A stretch of 64,000 nucleotides of DNA from Cymodocea nodosa (GCA_036874045.1 CM072339.1:10547501-10611500); one strand, 5' to 3'; shown: positions 22,315-34,100, numbered from the stretch's first letter. Numbers and translations: made by a program. The notes: generated by a model not told the origin, from the sequence alone.

Positions 22315-23454
22315 TTAAGAACATGATTGAAAAGTAGAAACAAATGGAATAAATGTATCAGTCCAAGCAAACTTTTTAGGCATAGTTCTTCTTGCTATTA
22401 ATTCTATTTTAATGCAGTTCTTGTTCCTTTTTAATTTGTAAACATGCAATATATTATAAATTCCAAATACGAGTGTATTACCATTAATGATATGTAATGC
22501 AGAAATGGATCCTTTTTGGTTCCAAGGTAATGTAGTAGTTTCTATTTCTACATCTATTTCAATATACTCCTCTTCCCACTTCCATTCATTCATGTCTTCC
22601 ATAATCCATATTTGAAATTTCATCAGTTCATCCCACCATCTTATCAGACATAAAGTAGGATCATCTTCTTCATTATACCACATTCCTATTTGAATTTCAT
22701 TAAATTCTGCAGATGGTGGTTTAGCTATTTCACTCGGTACATGTAAAATTTCAATATAATCATCATAACTGTCTATGCTCACTATGTATAAATCAGATCC
22801 ATATGCTAATGATATCTTCGTGACTAAATAGATATATCCATCAAGTATGACATGTGTTTGGTTAATTAATGATTTCTGTCCTAGATATATTATAATGTTT
22901 TCATTCCAAGATCTGTTCAGAAAATTATACACACTTAAGCGTAAATCTTCACCCCAATTTCCTGTAGGTCTCCAATAATATAATTTTTCAGGAATTGCAG
23001 AATTTTTATCAGAAAATATTAAAGCTGACCCACAATTTTCAGTTGGTGCTTCAAATATATTAGGTCTTCCTATATTCCATTCTTCTCCTGTTATAGGATT
23101 TCGTATCAAAATATCAGGTAATGATAAACTTGCATACCTTGGTCTCGTCTTGTATATGATTAATCCTTCATCTATCCCCATAATATGACTCATTCCTTCT
23201 AATGCATTGGGTGGAATTCCAGTAGTTTCTTCCATAGCCAGATATTCATGGGTATTTGAACTACGATTAAATGACCTCCATATGAATCCATCTCTAATCT
23301 TAGTCATTTTTGCAGCTTGTAGTCCCTGAAAATATTTTTCTTCAATACAGTCTTTAATTTACTTTGATACACAACACAGCCTGCACATATCTTTAGCTGA
23401 CAAGTTACTTAGTACTTCCCTTAGTGCATCCATTGGTAATTGCATCAATTCCAT
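22315..23454 (-). pseudogene. F-box protein gene captured by G3
   Basis: From ATG at 23454 to TAA at 22315, 379 codons with one in-frame stop at codon 32 (GAA in the other copies). Residues about 5-45 form an F-box (LPMDALREVLSNL, AKDMCRLCCVSK), which binds SKP1 in SCF ubiquitin ligases. The rest resembles plant F-box-associated beta-propeller-like domains: IRNPITGEEWN, VYNFLNRSW, VILDGYIYLV and, at residues about 270-295, FQIWIMEDMNEWKWEEE. Such domains choose the protein to be ubiquitinated. There is no intron, as expected if it was picked up from an mRNA. Homologues lie in the same place in G4 and G5. The ORF is unusually well kept compared with pol. Confidence 0.85.
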
Positions 23455-23642
23455 TTGTCGATTCTATAAAACACAAATAAAAATTTAGCAGAGATAAAAA
23501 TTAACATAACTACTACACACCCTCGTGGAGTTAAGGCATAACTCAACGGACTAAGTTTGTTGAGTTAAAAATTAACTCTATGATACTATTAACTTAAAAT
23601 AAAACATATATACATACAGATAGTTACTTCAGATATGTTGCT
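23455..23642 (-). promoter_or_regulatory. G3 capsid-F-box spacer with hairpin module
   Basis: At about 23525-23585 two inverted-repeat modules with GTGGAGTTA/TAACTCAACG and GTTGAGTTA/TTAACTC arms sit between the capsid stop and the F-box ATG. G4 (37250-37315) and G5 (63735-63800) have modules at the same place. Confidence 0.6.
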
Positions 23643-24986
23643 TCATTCAGCTACCCTCCCAGAAGAGATATCAATTTCATTAACCGTTCTATTGATAGGA
23701 TTAGGTATAGCTTGTATTGGCAATCCTCCAGTAGGTCTAACTTCCATTGGTTCCTTCTGTCTAAGTGATATATTTCTATTCTGATTTTGATTTGCAGCAT
23801 TTCCAAATATAAATTCTAGATGATTGTTTACTTGTTGGATTATCTTTTCTAATTTCTCTATTCTAGCTCCTTGTTCAATTAATACTTCATAACTTATGTT
23901 CTTCTCATTTATATTTTCTCCTCCCTGGAAATTGTTGTTTCTCCAAGATAAATTTGGGTGATTTCTCCAATTAAGATTATAAGAATTTCCCAAGTTATCT
24001 CTCTAGTTTCTAGCATAAATAAGATCTAAGTCATTTATGTTTGTATTCTTTTCTACTAGCTTTTGATTTAATGATAACTCTTCTATTTTCTTCGTTAATT
24101 CATTTAATTTCACCTCAAGCATAGTATTGGAATCTATTTCATGCATTCCTCTTGGCAATATTCTTTTATCTGCAGTAGCTTCAATCGAATTTTCCCACTA
24201 TGTAGTTCTTTTTGCAAAATTTTCTAAATATGCCCATGCTTCTTCACTACATAAATTTAAAAATCCATTTTGACAAGTAGATTCTAATAAAGATTTCGTT
24301 GAAACATCTATGCCTTCATAAATTATGCCTATTAATTGTGCTTTACTCATTGCATGATGTGGACATTGAGTCAGTAAATCTTTAAATCTTTCAAAATATT
24401 TCCAGAATGATTCACCCTGTTTTTGGCTACACATTAATATTTCTTTCTTCTTTTTAATCGTTTGATGTGTTGGATAATATTTTTCCAGAAAAACAGAGCA
24501 AAATTCTGTCCATGTAGAAATTGAATCAGGCGACAAAGTATATAACCATCTCTTAGCTGTATCTTTTAAAGCAAAAGGGATATATCTAAGTTTAATAGCA
24601 TCTATACTCATGTTCAGCATTCTCATCATTTGACAAACTTCGTTAAATTCTCTAAGGAAATAATAGGCATCCTCTCTTTCTAATCCATGAAAATGTGGCA
24701 ATTGACTAATATAATTAGATTTCAGTTCAAACTTATCTCCCTCAAAGTTTGGCAATCGAATACATGAAGGTTCATCAATTAATTCAGGATACAGAATCTC
24801 TCCTAATGGTTTTTCTACTGGAGTAGCCATTTCTACGTTCTCTTTTAAAGAAAGGTTTGCTACACCCCAAAGAATTTCGTTAAAGTTTAGTTCAGAAAAT
24901 TTTTCAGTACTCCTCTACAATGAAAATTCCTGGATAGGTGTTCTTACTAATCGTTTAGTGCTTAGAGAACGAGTCCATGTGCTCAT
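23643..24986 (-). pseudogene. G3 capsid-type gag, full length
   Basis: From ATG at 24986 (MSTWTRSLSTKRLVRTP) to the stop at 23643, 448 codons, interrupted only by three TAG codons where relatives or context indicate Gln. Residues about 95-250 hold the retrotransposon gag core (RYIPFALKDTAKRWLYTLSP, WTEFCSVFLEKYYPTHQ, YFERFKDLLTQCPHH). A helical segment (MLEVKLNELTKKIEELSLNQ) and an Asn-rich tail follow. There is no zinc knuckle; that motif is in a separate ORF next to the PBS. The protein would form the particle shell. It is placed after ORF3, unlike gag in ordinary gypsy elements, where it is first. Confidence 0.9.
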
Positions 24987-25920
24987 AAATAAATAGCAGA
25001 AGATTAATTACATACCAGTCTGAAGCTTTCCATTCTATAAATATTTGTTGTCGGATGAAGGTTGAATCAGCTGCTTCTCCTTCCAGTTCCTCCAACGCTT
25101 TCTCCTTTCTTTTAAAAGTGCTGGTAACTCGTAAATAACATTCTGTTTCATATATATACTACGCATCCATAAAGTGAATAAATCTCGTTGCAAGAACGTG
25201 TCCTACAATGTGCATCGTGGTTCCTATTTTTATGGGTACGTGTACCACTACTAATTTCAAATTTTGGTAACCGCTAAACCGACGAAGTTTCATTTGTGGT
25301 TAAAAGAATAACCGTTCTGCTTAATCCATGAACTAACATCATTGAGTTACAAATTACTCAATAGAACATAGTCAGTTACTGTTGCTAACTCCACGGACTA
25401 ACTTCATTGAGTTACAGATAACTCAACGGAGTGACCTTATACTATATTAATGACCTCGTGGAGTTACGGTTAACTCAACGGACATACTTCTTTGAGTTAA
25501 CACTTGGCAACTTCTAAGTTTCACTCTCGTAAGTTTTCTATTCTTTTTTTCTTTCTTTGTTTTTCATTCTGCTAATTGTAATAAAGTTAAATCTATGTCA
25601 TTAATGCCTCATTTTGATTAAAATATATTTAAATCTGAACATTATATAAAGATTTAACTTGCAGGTCATTTTATGTTATGTAGAATTTACATTTTACCTT
25701 ATAACATGTAGAAATTTTTAAGCAGTTATCCTGTCATTCAGCAAATTGTAAATCTGTTACATATTCATAAAGTTCCACAAATTACATAATATTCAATAAA
25801 TTCCATTCATTCCACATCCAAATATGTATGAAAATTGCATCTCAAAAAATTATATTCATTAATATGAATCAATTACATTACAAGTACATCATACAATTTC
25901 ATACAATTTTACACAAGTAG
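24987..25920 (-). promoter_or_regulatory. G3 ORF3-capsid spacer with hairpin modules
   Basis: No gene. A leader conserved with G2, G4 and G5 (24987-25310), then a cluster of CGTTGAGTTA/TAACTCAACG modules at about 25320-25500, then AT-rich DNA up to the ORF3 remnant. Confidence 0.6.
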
Positions 25921-25990
25921 ACGAACAATACAATTTAATCTTTATGCCTAAGTTCATCTACTTCCTTCTGGAGTTTTTCTAATTTTAGGT
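25921..25990 (-). pseudogene. G3 ORF3 remnant, last codons only
   Basis: The - strand encodes a stretch like KLEKLQKEVDELRHKD followed by a stop, the C-terminal coiled coil of ORF3. All of ORF3 upstream is gone, and the integrase-ORF3 spacer follows directly, so about 2 kb was deleted here. Confidence 0.8.
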
Positions 25991-26550
25991 CTTAGCTACA
26001 GTACTTCGTTGAGTTACAGTTAACTTAATAGAATAAGCTCGTTGACTAACTCAAGACTCAACGGAGGAAGCTCGTTGAGTTAAGCGTAACTCAACGGATT
26101 CCGCGTACAAGCAATTATAATAATAAAAATATTACAGAGAATAGTTTTTCTATTTTTTTACCGGTTTAATCGATATTATGCTTCGGTCAGACCTAAATAT
26201 TTTTTATTTTTCTTTCGGTTGAACCGATACTATGTTTCGGTAAAACCAATATTTTTTTCTGAAAATTAATATACAATTTTTTTTCTGGTTTAACCGATAC
26301 TATGCTTCGGTCAGACCTAAATATTTTTTATTTTTTTATTTTTCTTTTGGTTGAACTGATACTATGTTTCGGTAAAACCAATATTTTTTTCTGAAAATTG
26401 ATATACAATTTTTTTAATGTTCCGGTCATACCGATGGATCTAGTGAGTTGAATCGCAACTATTTTTATGTTTTTTATATATTTTTAATGTTTTATTATTA
26501 TATTATTATATATATATATATATATATAAACATAAAAACTGATTTCTTAC
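25991..26550 (-). repeat. G3 spacer: hairpin modules, two 0.12-kb tandem units, TA repeat
   Basis: 25995-26105 holds CGTTGAGTTA-type modules. 26157-26415 is a tandem duplication of a unit of roughly 120-130 bp, each with a GGTTTAACCGATAC/TATGCTTCGGT half and a GGTTGAACCGATAC/TATGTTTCGGT half. About 26505-26528 is a TA run. The same module families stand between integrase and ORF3 in G1 and G2. Confidence 0.75.
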
Positions 26551-27303
26551 TAAGTAAAGCTCGAGTAGTCCTCTACTTTGACTTCTTCTATAATTCCAAA
26601 GGAGCTTTTTGGTGTTTTTAGAATAGGTTTAAGTCTTTGTTCATTTACTTTAAATATATTCTGATTTTTAGGATTTTCAATTTCAATAGCTCCATAAGGA
26701 TAAACATTTCGAACTATGTAAGGTCCTGCATCTAGATCTTAATTTTCCTAGATGGTTATGGAGTTTAGCCATATAAAGATATACTTCTTGTCCTATTTCA
26801 AAGCTTTTAGGAATAATTTTTCTATCATGCTAGAATTTAATTTTCTCTTTTTCTCTTACAATCTTCGAATAAGCTTCATTTCTAAATTCTTCTAATTCAA
26901 TTAGTTGCATTTTCCTATTTTCAGCAGCTTGATTTAAATTAGTGTTCAGAGTTTTTAATGCCCAATAAGCTTTATGTTCTATTTCAGCAGGTAAATGACA
27001 ACTTTTTCCATATAGTAACCTAAAAGGTGACATACCTAAGCTCGTTTTATAAGCAGTTCTATAAGCCCAAAGTGCATCTATCAATCTATTAGCCCAATCT
27101 GTTCTAGTAGGATTTACTACTTTTTTTAAGATTAATTTAATTTGTTTGTTTGCACTTTCTACTTATCCACTTGTTTGCGGATGATATGATGTTGCAATTT
27201 TGTGGTTTATTCCATATTTCTTCATTAAGGCTTCAAAACTTCTATTACAGAAATGAGTTCCTCTATCACTGATAATAGCTTTAGGTATTCCAAATCTGGC
27301 AAA
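26551..27303 (-). pseudogene. G3 Ty3/gypsy integrase, core end and C-terminal part
   Basis: The - strand reads FARFGIPKAIISDRGTHFCN with the catalytic Asp, then YHPQTSG, a TAA in place of the near-invariant Gln, and VES with the catalytic Glu. [19 protein letters not shown] and [17 protein letters not shown] follow. A second stop replaces Trp before HDRKI (G1 keeps the Trp). A two-base loss at about 26727 shifts the frame before the NPKNQNIFKVN tail. The N-terminal zinc domain and first Asp are deleted. It joins the zinc-knuckle ORF through a 19-bp duplicated filler at 27304-27322. Confidence 0.92.
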
Positions 27304-27322
27304 TATTACAGAAATGAGTTCC

Positions 27323-27579
27323 AGTCTGTCATAGCTATCCCAAACTTCAGTGTCTCTCATCATATTACACATTCTATACTGACCATCAGTTGGGTAAACT
27401 ATAGGATTCTCATACTCGGCTCTATTATATTGAGGATAATTCATTTGTTGTTCATGGGATCTAACAATCTGTAAATGTCTCAATTTCAAACAATCAGAAA
27501 TGTCGTGTCCTTCAGAATTGCAGAATTCACGTATGCTAATTAAAGGTTTCAGAAATCTTTGAGCATAAGCATATGCCAT
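27323..27579 (-). pseudogene. G3 zinc-knuckle ORF right after PBS
   Basis: ATG at 27579 starts MAYAYAQRFLKPLISI, followed by a zinc knuckle of the form CX2CX4HX4C in which the first Cys reads Arg (REFCNSEGHDISDC). The copy at 30640-31154 keeps the Cys (ICEFCN). Only about 115 bp separate PBS and this ATG, and no capsid sequence lies between. The ORF continues (VWDSYDRLE) until the deletion junction at 27322. It would be the nucleocapsid part heading the pol reading frame; the linker and protease seen in G1 (12851-13962) would follow in an intact copy. Confidence 0.78.
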
Positions 27580-27693
27580 ATTCTCAATTACAGAAGAAAA
27601 CACACAACTCTGGCTATTAAAATGAAACAGCTCTAACAGTTACTTATATCTATTCAATTCAATTCAATTCACTTCGACTCAATTCAATTCAAT

Positions 27694-27711
27694 TCCCCGG
27701 CAACGGCGCCA
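27694..27711 (-). other. G3 primer binding site
   Basis: On the - strand TGGCGCCGTTGCCGGGGA lies 7 bp after the LTR end. This 18-mer is the hallmark PBS of plant Athila/Tat gypsy elements (tRNA-Asp type from memory). An AATTC-type short repeat follows at 27652-27693. Confidence 0.93.
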
Positions 27712-27718
27712 TAAAACT

Positions 27719-29593
27719 TGTTTGGCTTTCCCAACACTTCACTAGAAAAACTTGGATTTGTTACTTCTATTTTTACTTAGTTAATTTATCTTTATGCCTA
27801 TTCTTTCTTTTAGAAGTAAACAAACAACCTTTAATACAATTTAGATATTAATTCCAATTTGTACTTTAACTGTAAGTACACAATGTCTATTGTATCAGTG
27901 TGCAAGTACAGGTCGATCCCACAGGGAATTGCTGATGAATTTAAGAAATGTTTGATTGTGAACAATTCAAATTTATATTCAATAAGCACTCCATTGAGTT
28001 ACAGTTAACTCAACGGACTATCCTCGTGGACTTAAGTTAACTCTACGAGCCTGTCTCTTCTTTATAATACTACTATTTACAGAGGAATTCGGCCAACTAT
28101 TGGGCGATTCCATAGATTGTAAATAACATCAATTAAGCTTTTTAATGCTAGTTAATATTGGATTTATCATTAAGCAATACTAACATTCAGATGATTCAAA
28201 CAGTAACCATTAAAATCTTTAAGTTTTTTTGTACGAACCAATTTCAGTAAACTGTAAAATTAAAACTAACATAAAACAATCATAAAACTGATACAGATAA
28301 CATTAATCACGATACAACACAAATAATACAACACTCAAATACAACATACAAACAAAGATAAATTGTTTTTGGTATTTTTGTTTTGATGTGAACATGGAAA
28401 TGGGCGAAAGGTGAAATGTAAAGTAATCTCACTTGATAGTAAATACTTCTGACACTACTTGCAACGCGATTACACCACTAAAAATTAAACTACTTACAAT
28501 TCTGTCTCCTCTCCCTATAGAATCGCGAGTCTAGAATTGCAAGATGATCTCCTCTTCAACATACAGGCATCAACCCAAAACCAAGGCTAAAAGCTTTACG
28601 ATCTCTTGAAATATGAGTCGGCGCTTGGTGAAAATGTCTTCCCTTCTCGCGACGCGATCACTCCTCATAGTGGTTGTCAGGCACTGTGTTTGGCTCGGAA
28701 TCGACTTGACATCAGGCAAGTATCCTCACAGACCTCCGATGATTGGTGATTATGGTGGTGATAACGATGGTTGGTGTGATACTTCGGAGAATCGTCGATA
28801 CTGTCTGCAGAAAGCTCGGTGCTCCTCCTCTGTATACACTGGCCGTCCATCGATCACACACCATTTCTTCTTTTTTTCTTCTTTTCTTTTATATTTCTTC
28901 AGTAGTAACTGCTTCTACTTGAATGATCAGTTGGATTTCCTTCCTTCAGATCAACGGCGATGATTTCTTTCTCCCTATGCGATTGAATTCCTACGTGATA
29001 CGTGCAAACGTGGTTTTTCCTTCCAACTATCTGTTTCTGCAACCGCTATAGTGGCATATTAGAAAATATATAGTCCGTGGAGTTACAGATAACTCAACGG
29101 ACTTTCTTCGTTGATTTAACTATAAAACACGTGCAAAAATAACAACTTAAGTTTATAACGCTAACCTAACGTGTTGCCTTAGTGTTCAATATAGCAACTC
29201 AACGCGTACAGTTATGCTAACTTAACGAGTTATAACTTAAGTAAATCTACCAAATCTCAACACGTGTACATCTGGAAATAATAACATGTTCTCTCTAAAC
29301 ATAATTGTTCGGCAATTTAAACATAACTATCCAATACATATTCAGTCTATTAAACATAATTGTCTGAAATATCAGAAAATTCGGATACTTAAGAATTTCA
29401 CAGCCTACAACTTACCGACAGTTCATAAATGTACTAAATTAACATTAATTCCCCAAAATTAAGCAGATTCTTCAATTAAAGCATATAACAGTGCAATTAT
29501 AACATAATGGCTTAATTCTCATATGATATGCTAAATATTATGCAATTAGCCATCATTTAACCATTAATAATATGCACTTTTTCATTCTAAACA
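27719..29593 (-). repeat. G3 5' LTR (1875 bp)
   Basis: Starts TGTTTAGAATG (29593) and ends GCCAAACA (27719), with short inverted termini TGTTT/AAACA. Inside, in sense order: CGGATAGTTA-type motifs, CACGTG and AACTCGTTAAG-type motifs, a CGTTGAGTTA hairpin (about 29070-29110), a GA/CT-rich middle, a second hairpin pair (27985-28050) and a conserved stretch with GGTCGATCCCACAGGGAA (complement, about 27911-27928). It contains no gene; the frame open at 28613-28963 on the other strand is incidental. Confidence 0.9.
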
Positions 29594-30625
29594 CACACAA
29601 TCACCAAAAATCACCAATGTCACCATAATCATCAACCATTGGAGGTCTATGAGGATACTTTCCTGATGTCGGGTCGATTCCGAGCCAAACACGGTGCTTG
29701 ACAACTACTATGAGGAGTGATCACGTCGCGGGAAGGGAAGCCATTTTCACCAAGCATCGACTCATATCTCAAGAGATCGTAAAGCTTCTAGCATTGGTTT
29801 CAGGTTGATACCAGTATGTTGAAGAGGAGATCATCTTGCAATTTTGGACTCGCGATTCTATAGGGAGAGGAGGCAAAATTGTAAGTGATTAAGTTTTCAG
29901 TGGTGTAATCACGTCGCATGTAGTGACGGAAGTATTTACTATCGATAGAAATTTTTACATTTCACCTTTTGCCCATTTTCATAAACACATCAAAACAAAA
30001 ATACCAAAAACAACAACTTATCTGTGTTTATATTTAGTATTTAAGTGTTGTATTGTTTGTTTTGTATCATGAGTAATGTTATCATTGTTAGTATTGTGAA
30101 TGTTTTATGTTTGTTTGATTCAGAAAATAGAAAATAGTTTTACAGTTTACTGAAATTGATTCGTTACAGATACTTAAAGATTTTAATGGTTACTATTTGA
30201 AATATCTGAATGTTAGTGTTGCTTAATGATAAATCTAATATTCACTAGCATTAAAGAGCTTAATTGATGTTATTTACAATCTATGGAACCACTCATTGGT
30301 TGGCCGAATTCCTCTATAAATAGCAGTATTTAATTGAAAAGATAGGCTCGTGGAGTTAACTTAAGTCCACGAGGTTAGTCTATTGAGTTAGCCATAACTC
30401 CACGAACTTGGTCCATTGTGTTAACTATAACTCAACGGAGTGCTTACTAAACACATAAATTCCATTATTAAAATCAAAACAATACACAATTCTTACTCAA
30501 TCTCTATGAGATCGACTTGTACTTGCACACAAGTACAATATATACTTTGCACTTACAGTTAAAATACAAATTGGAATTAATATCTAATTTGTATGAAAGT
30601 TTGTTAGATTACTTCTAAAGTAATT
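29594..30625 (+). repeat. Gypsy LTR, 3' part, inverted next to G3
   Basis: It begins abruptly at the first base beyond the G3 LTR and follows, in the opposite direction, the LTR from about its middle (CGGGTCGATTCCGAGCC segment) to near its end (30600). Hairpin modules lie at 30345-30440. It may be the 3' LTR of G2 or an older LTR into which G3 jumped. Together with 27780-28800 it forms a long inverted repeat. Confidence 0.82.
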
Positions 30626-30639
30626 ATTGATATAAGCCT

Positions 30640-31154
30640 AAAGACACTAGTTGTCTGATCTAACCTTTTACATAAATACAATTTTCATTATGGTTTTTTT
30701 CGTTTCATATATAATATCAATTTTAGGTTCTAAATATTCTTCCCTATAATTTAATTAGTTGAATTCTTGTTGATGATACATGTATTATTCTAGTTTGTCC
30801 ATGTTTTACTCTAAACTACGCTCAAGTCTGTCATACCTATCCCATACTTCTTTATCTCTTAACATAGTACCTATTCTAAACTAACCATTAGTTGGGTAAA
30901 CTATAGGATTTTCATACTCAGCTCTATTATATTTAATATAATTCATTTATTGTTCATGTGATCTAACTATCTGCAATTGTCTCACTTTCAAATAATCGTA
31001 AATGTCCTTACCTTTCAAATTGCAGAATTCACATATGCTAACTATAGGTTTCAGAAATCTTTGAGCATAACATATGCCATATTCTCAATTATATAATAAA
31101 AACACACAACACTCCCTCTAATATTAAAACAAAACATCCCTCACAGTTGCTTAG
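30640..31154 (-). pseudogene. Second copy of gypsy zinc-knuckle ORF
   Basis: Homologous to 27310-27640, read on the - strand, with the first knuckle Cys kept (ICEFCNLK) but the later positions damaged (KDIYDY). It extends past the point where G3 is deleted (30640-30830), so it shows sequence that normally follows, though full of stops. It lies directly after the LTR that serves as the 3' LTR of G4. The PBS expected between them is not recognisable. Confidence 0.72.
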
Positions 31155-34100
31155 TGTTCGATGTGAAAATCTATTTGATTTGTTTTTATGTTTATATTAA
31201 TAAATTCTTTTAGAAGTAAACAAACAACTTTTCACACAAATTAGATATTAAGTCTAATTTGTACTTTAATTGCAAGTGCACAATATATATTGTATTTGTG
31301 TGCAAGTATAGGTCAATCCCACAGAGATTGAGTAAGAATTGTGTACTATTTTTATTTTTATATTGGAGTTCATATGTATTTAGTTAAGTACTTCGTTGAG
31401 TTATAGTTAACTCAATGGACTTAGTTCGTGGAGTTATAGTTAACTCCATGGATTAACCTCGTAGACTTAAGTTAACTCCACGAGCCTACCTTTTAGTTAA
31501 ATACTATTATTCATAGAGGAATTCGGCCAACCATTGGACGGTTCCACAGAATATAAATAACATCAATTAAGCTCTTTAATGTTAGCTAATCTGAGATTTG
31601 TCATTAAGTAACACTAACATTCAAATATTCCAAACAGTAACCATTAAGATTTTTAGTATTCTGTACGAATCAAGTTTAGTAAACAATAAAACTATTTTCT
31701 TTTTTTTGAATCAAACAAACATATAACATTCACATTACTAATATTGATGGCATTAATCACGATAATAAATAAACAATACAACACTTTAATACTAAATATA
31801 AACATAGATAATTAATTGTTTTTGGTATTTTTGTTTTGATATGTTCCTAAAGATAAACAAAAGGTGAAATGCAAAAATCTCTCTCGATAGTAAAAACCTT
31901 CGATCACTACATGCGACGTGATTACACCACTAGAAACTTAATCACTTATAGTCTTGCCTCCCCTCCCTATAGAATCATAAACCAAGACTTGTAAGTTGAT
32001 CTCCTCTTCAGTATACTAGCATCAACATGAAACCAAGGTTTGAAGCTTTACGATCTCTTGAGATATGAGTCGTTGCTTGGTGAAAATGACTTCCCTTCTT
32101 GCGACGCGATCACTCTTCATAGTAGTTGTCATGTTACGATTAAAACCGATTGTTCAGTCAACTCTCTATGGCACGATTCTGAAACACTCACTTCTTAACT
32201 CATCGAAACTAGAAAGTGAAGAGAAAGAGGAAGAAATAACACTGAAGACAAGGATTTACGTGGTTCAGCAACTGCTTACATCCATGGAGAGTTGAGGGTT
32301 CTACTATGAGCTTCGGCACACTCAACCATAATGTTTTACAACATCATAAAGGTTTATATACTACCCAACTTAGGGTTAATAAACCTTTAATTACATTCAA
32401 GCCATTACAGTAGAGAAATAAAGCTTCGGAGAAGGGACTCTCAATTTTAGAGCCTTATCTTCTTATCTTTCCGAAATCTGCAATATTTCGGATAGTTACA
32501 GACTTAACTATCTGAAGAAATTCTTCTTCCTTCATTCATTGTAACAGGTAGTACTGTAATAGGCTAACTGTCCGGAGAGATTTGGTATTTCAGATAGTTA
32601 CAAACTTAATTGTCCGAAAACTCACTTACTTCTCTCTCTCTATCCTTTCAGAAGGTTCTACCATTAACTCTCTGAAAACTGCATGTCTTTCAAATAGTTA
32701 CTTCTTAACTATCTGAAAACTCACTTAAGTGTCTCTTTAGTCATTTCGGAAGGTTCTACCGTTAACCTTCCGAAAGCTTATGATTTTTGGATAGTTACTG
32801 CTTAACTATCTGAAGATCCACTTAAGTTACTACTTTTCGAATACTTGGCTTCTTAACTGTCTGATCGTACACATAAGTGTCCTTTAAGTCATTCCAGATG
32901 GTTACAACTAGTAACCCTCTGAAATCTTCTAACTTTCAGATAGTTAACTCAAAGCCTCCGACTAAAACTTTATTTTCAGATACTTAGGCCTGGTAACCTA
33001 CCAAAAATATAAATTTGCCAGATACTTACTATTAACAAGCTTCTGAATGAACCTAGACATCTTGTGGCATACTCTACACTTGTACTGTTTGCCCTAATAT
33101 GTTAGTCACCATGTTTGGCTTGGAATCGACTCGACATCTGGAAAATATCCTCATAAACCTCTGATGGTTCGTGATTTAGGTGGTGGTGTGGAGCTTTAAG
33201 GAACTTCCGACGCTTCTTGCTATTAGCATGGTTCTCCACCTCTCTCCCCACACTTTCTTCATCTTTCTCCTCTTCTTTTATATTTCTTTCAGTAGTAACT
33301 ACTTCTGGTTAAATGATAGGTTGGATTTCCTTCATTCATATCAATGATGATGATTTCTTCTTCATTACACGAGTGAATTCGTACGTGATATGTGCAATCG
33401 TGGCTTTCCTTCGTATTGTATCTTCTCGTAACTCTCCTATTCTTGTACTTGCAAAACACATGACTAAACAAGAAAACTTATCTGTTCATTAGTCATTTTA
33501 TAAAACTTGAATAGTTATCTATCCATGCGTATAAAAACTCAAATAGTTATCTAACTCTTTGATTTTTTATTACCGAACGTACTAGAAAAACACGTGAAAA
33601 CTTAAAACATTAAATCACATGTGTAGATAACTTAACTATACAAGCTTTTAACATAACTCTTCTACTAAAATGAAATGTTAACTATTTGAATGTTTACATT
33701 ACCTATTTTTGCATAATACTAACACAACGTGTTACCTTAGTGTAATTTCATGTAGCTCAACACGTATAGCTATATTAACTTAACGAGTTATACATGTGCA
33801 ACTCACGTAATATAGTAAAATATTTAAATTCAACACGTGCATAATTCTTAACTTAACGAGTTTAGATGTTTCGGATGGTTACAACTATAAGTATCCAAAA
33901 CTCAAACACATTTCAGATAGTTACCAAATAACTTACTAAAAATCCACTTAAGTCATGCATTAAGGTTTCAACACGTGTACTCTAGGAAATAATAAAATTT
34001 TCTTTAAGTGTTTAAAACATAACTATCTAGTACATGAAATGTAACTCTCCGAAATAACAAATATTTTGGAGACTTAGGAATTAAAAAGCCTGTAACTCAC

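Larger units (their letters stand above)
20346..29593 (-). mobile_element. G3: chimeric Ty3/gypsy element with capsid gene and F-box gene after pol
   Basis: On the - strand: 5' LTR (29593-27719), PBS (27711-27694), zinc-knuckle ORF, integrase remnant, hairpin spacer, ORF3 remnant, spacer, capsid gag, spacer, F-box gene, conserved noncoding tail, PPT and the first 220 bp of the 3' LTR. Linker, protease, RT, RNase H and most of ORF3 are deleted. PBS and integrase place it in the Athila/Tat branch. The order zinc knuckle, integrase, ORF3, capsid, F-box is odd but is supported piecewise by G1, G2, G4 and G5. Confidence 0.82.

Noticed and set aside
22315-23454. F-box gene as a normal host gene at this locus
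   Set aside because: Three copies share flanking capsid and spacers, so it moves with the element.
27652-27693. AATTC repeat as telomere-like or microsatellite of interest
   Set aside because: Short, imperfect, and next to the PBS; it looks like local slippage.
28613-28963. 116-codon + strand frame with a hydrophobic end
   Set aside because: It lies wholly inside the gypsy LTR, opposite to its sense, and is not open in the other LTR copies.
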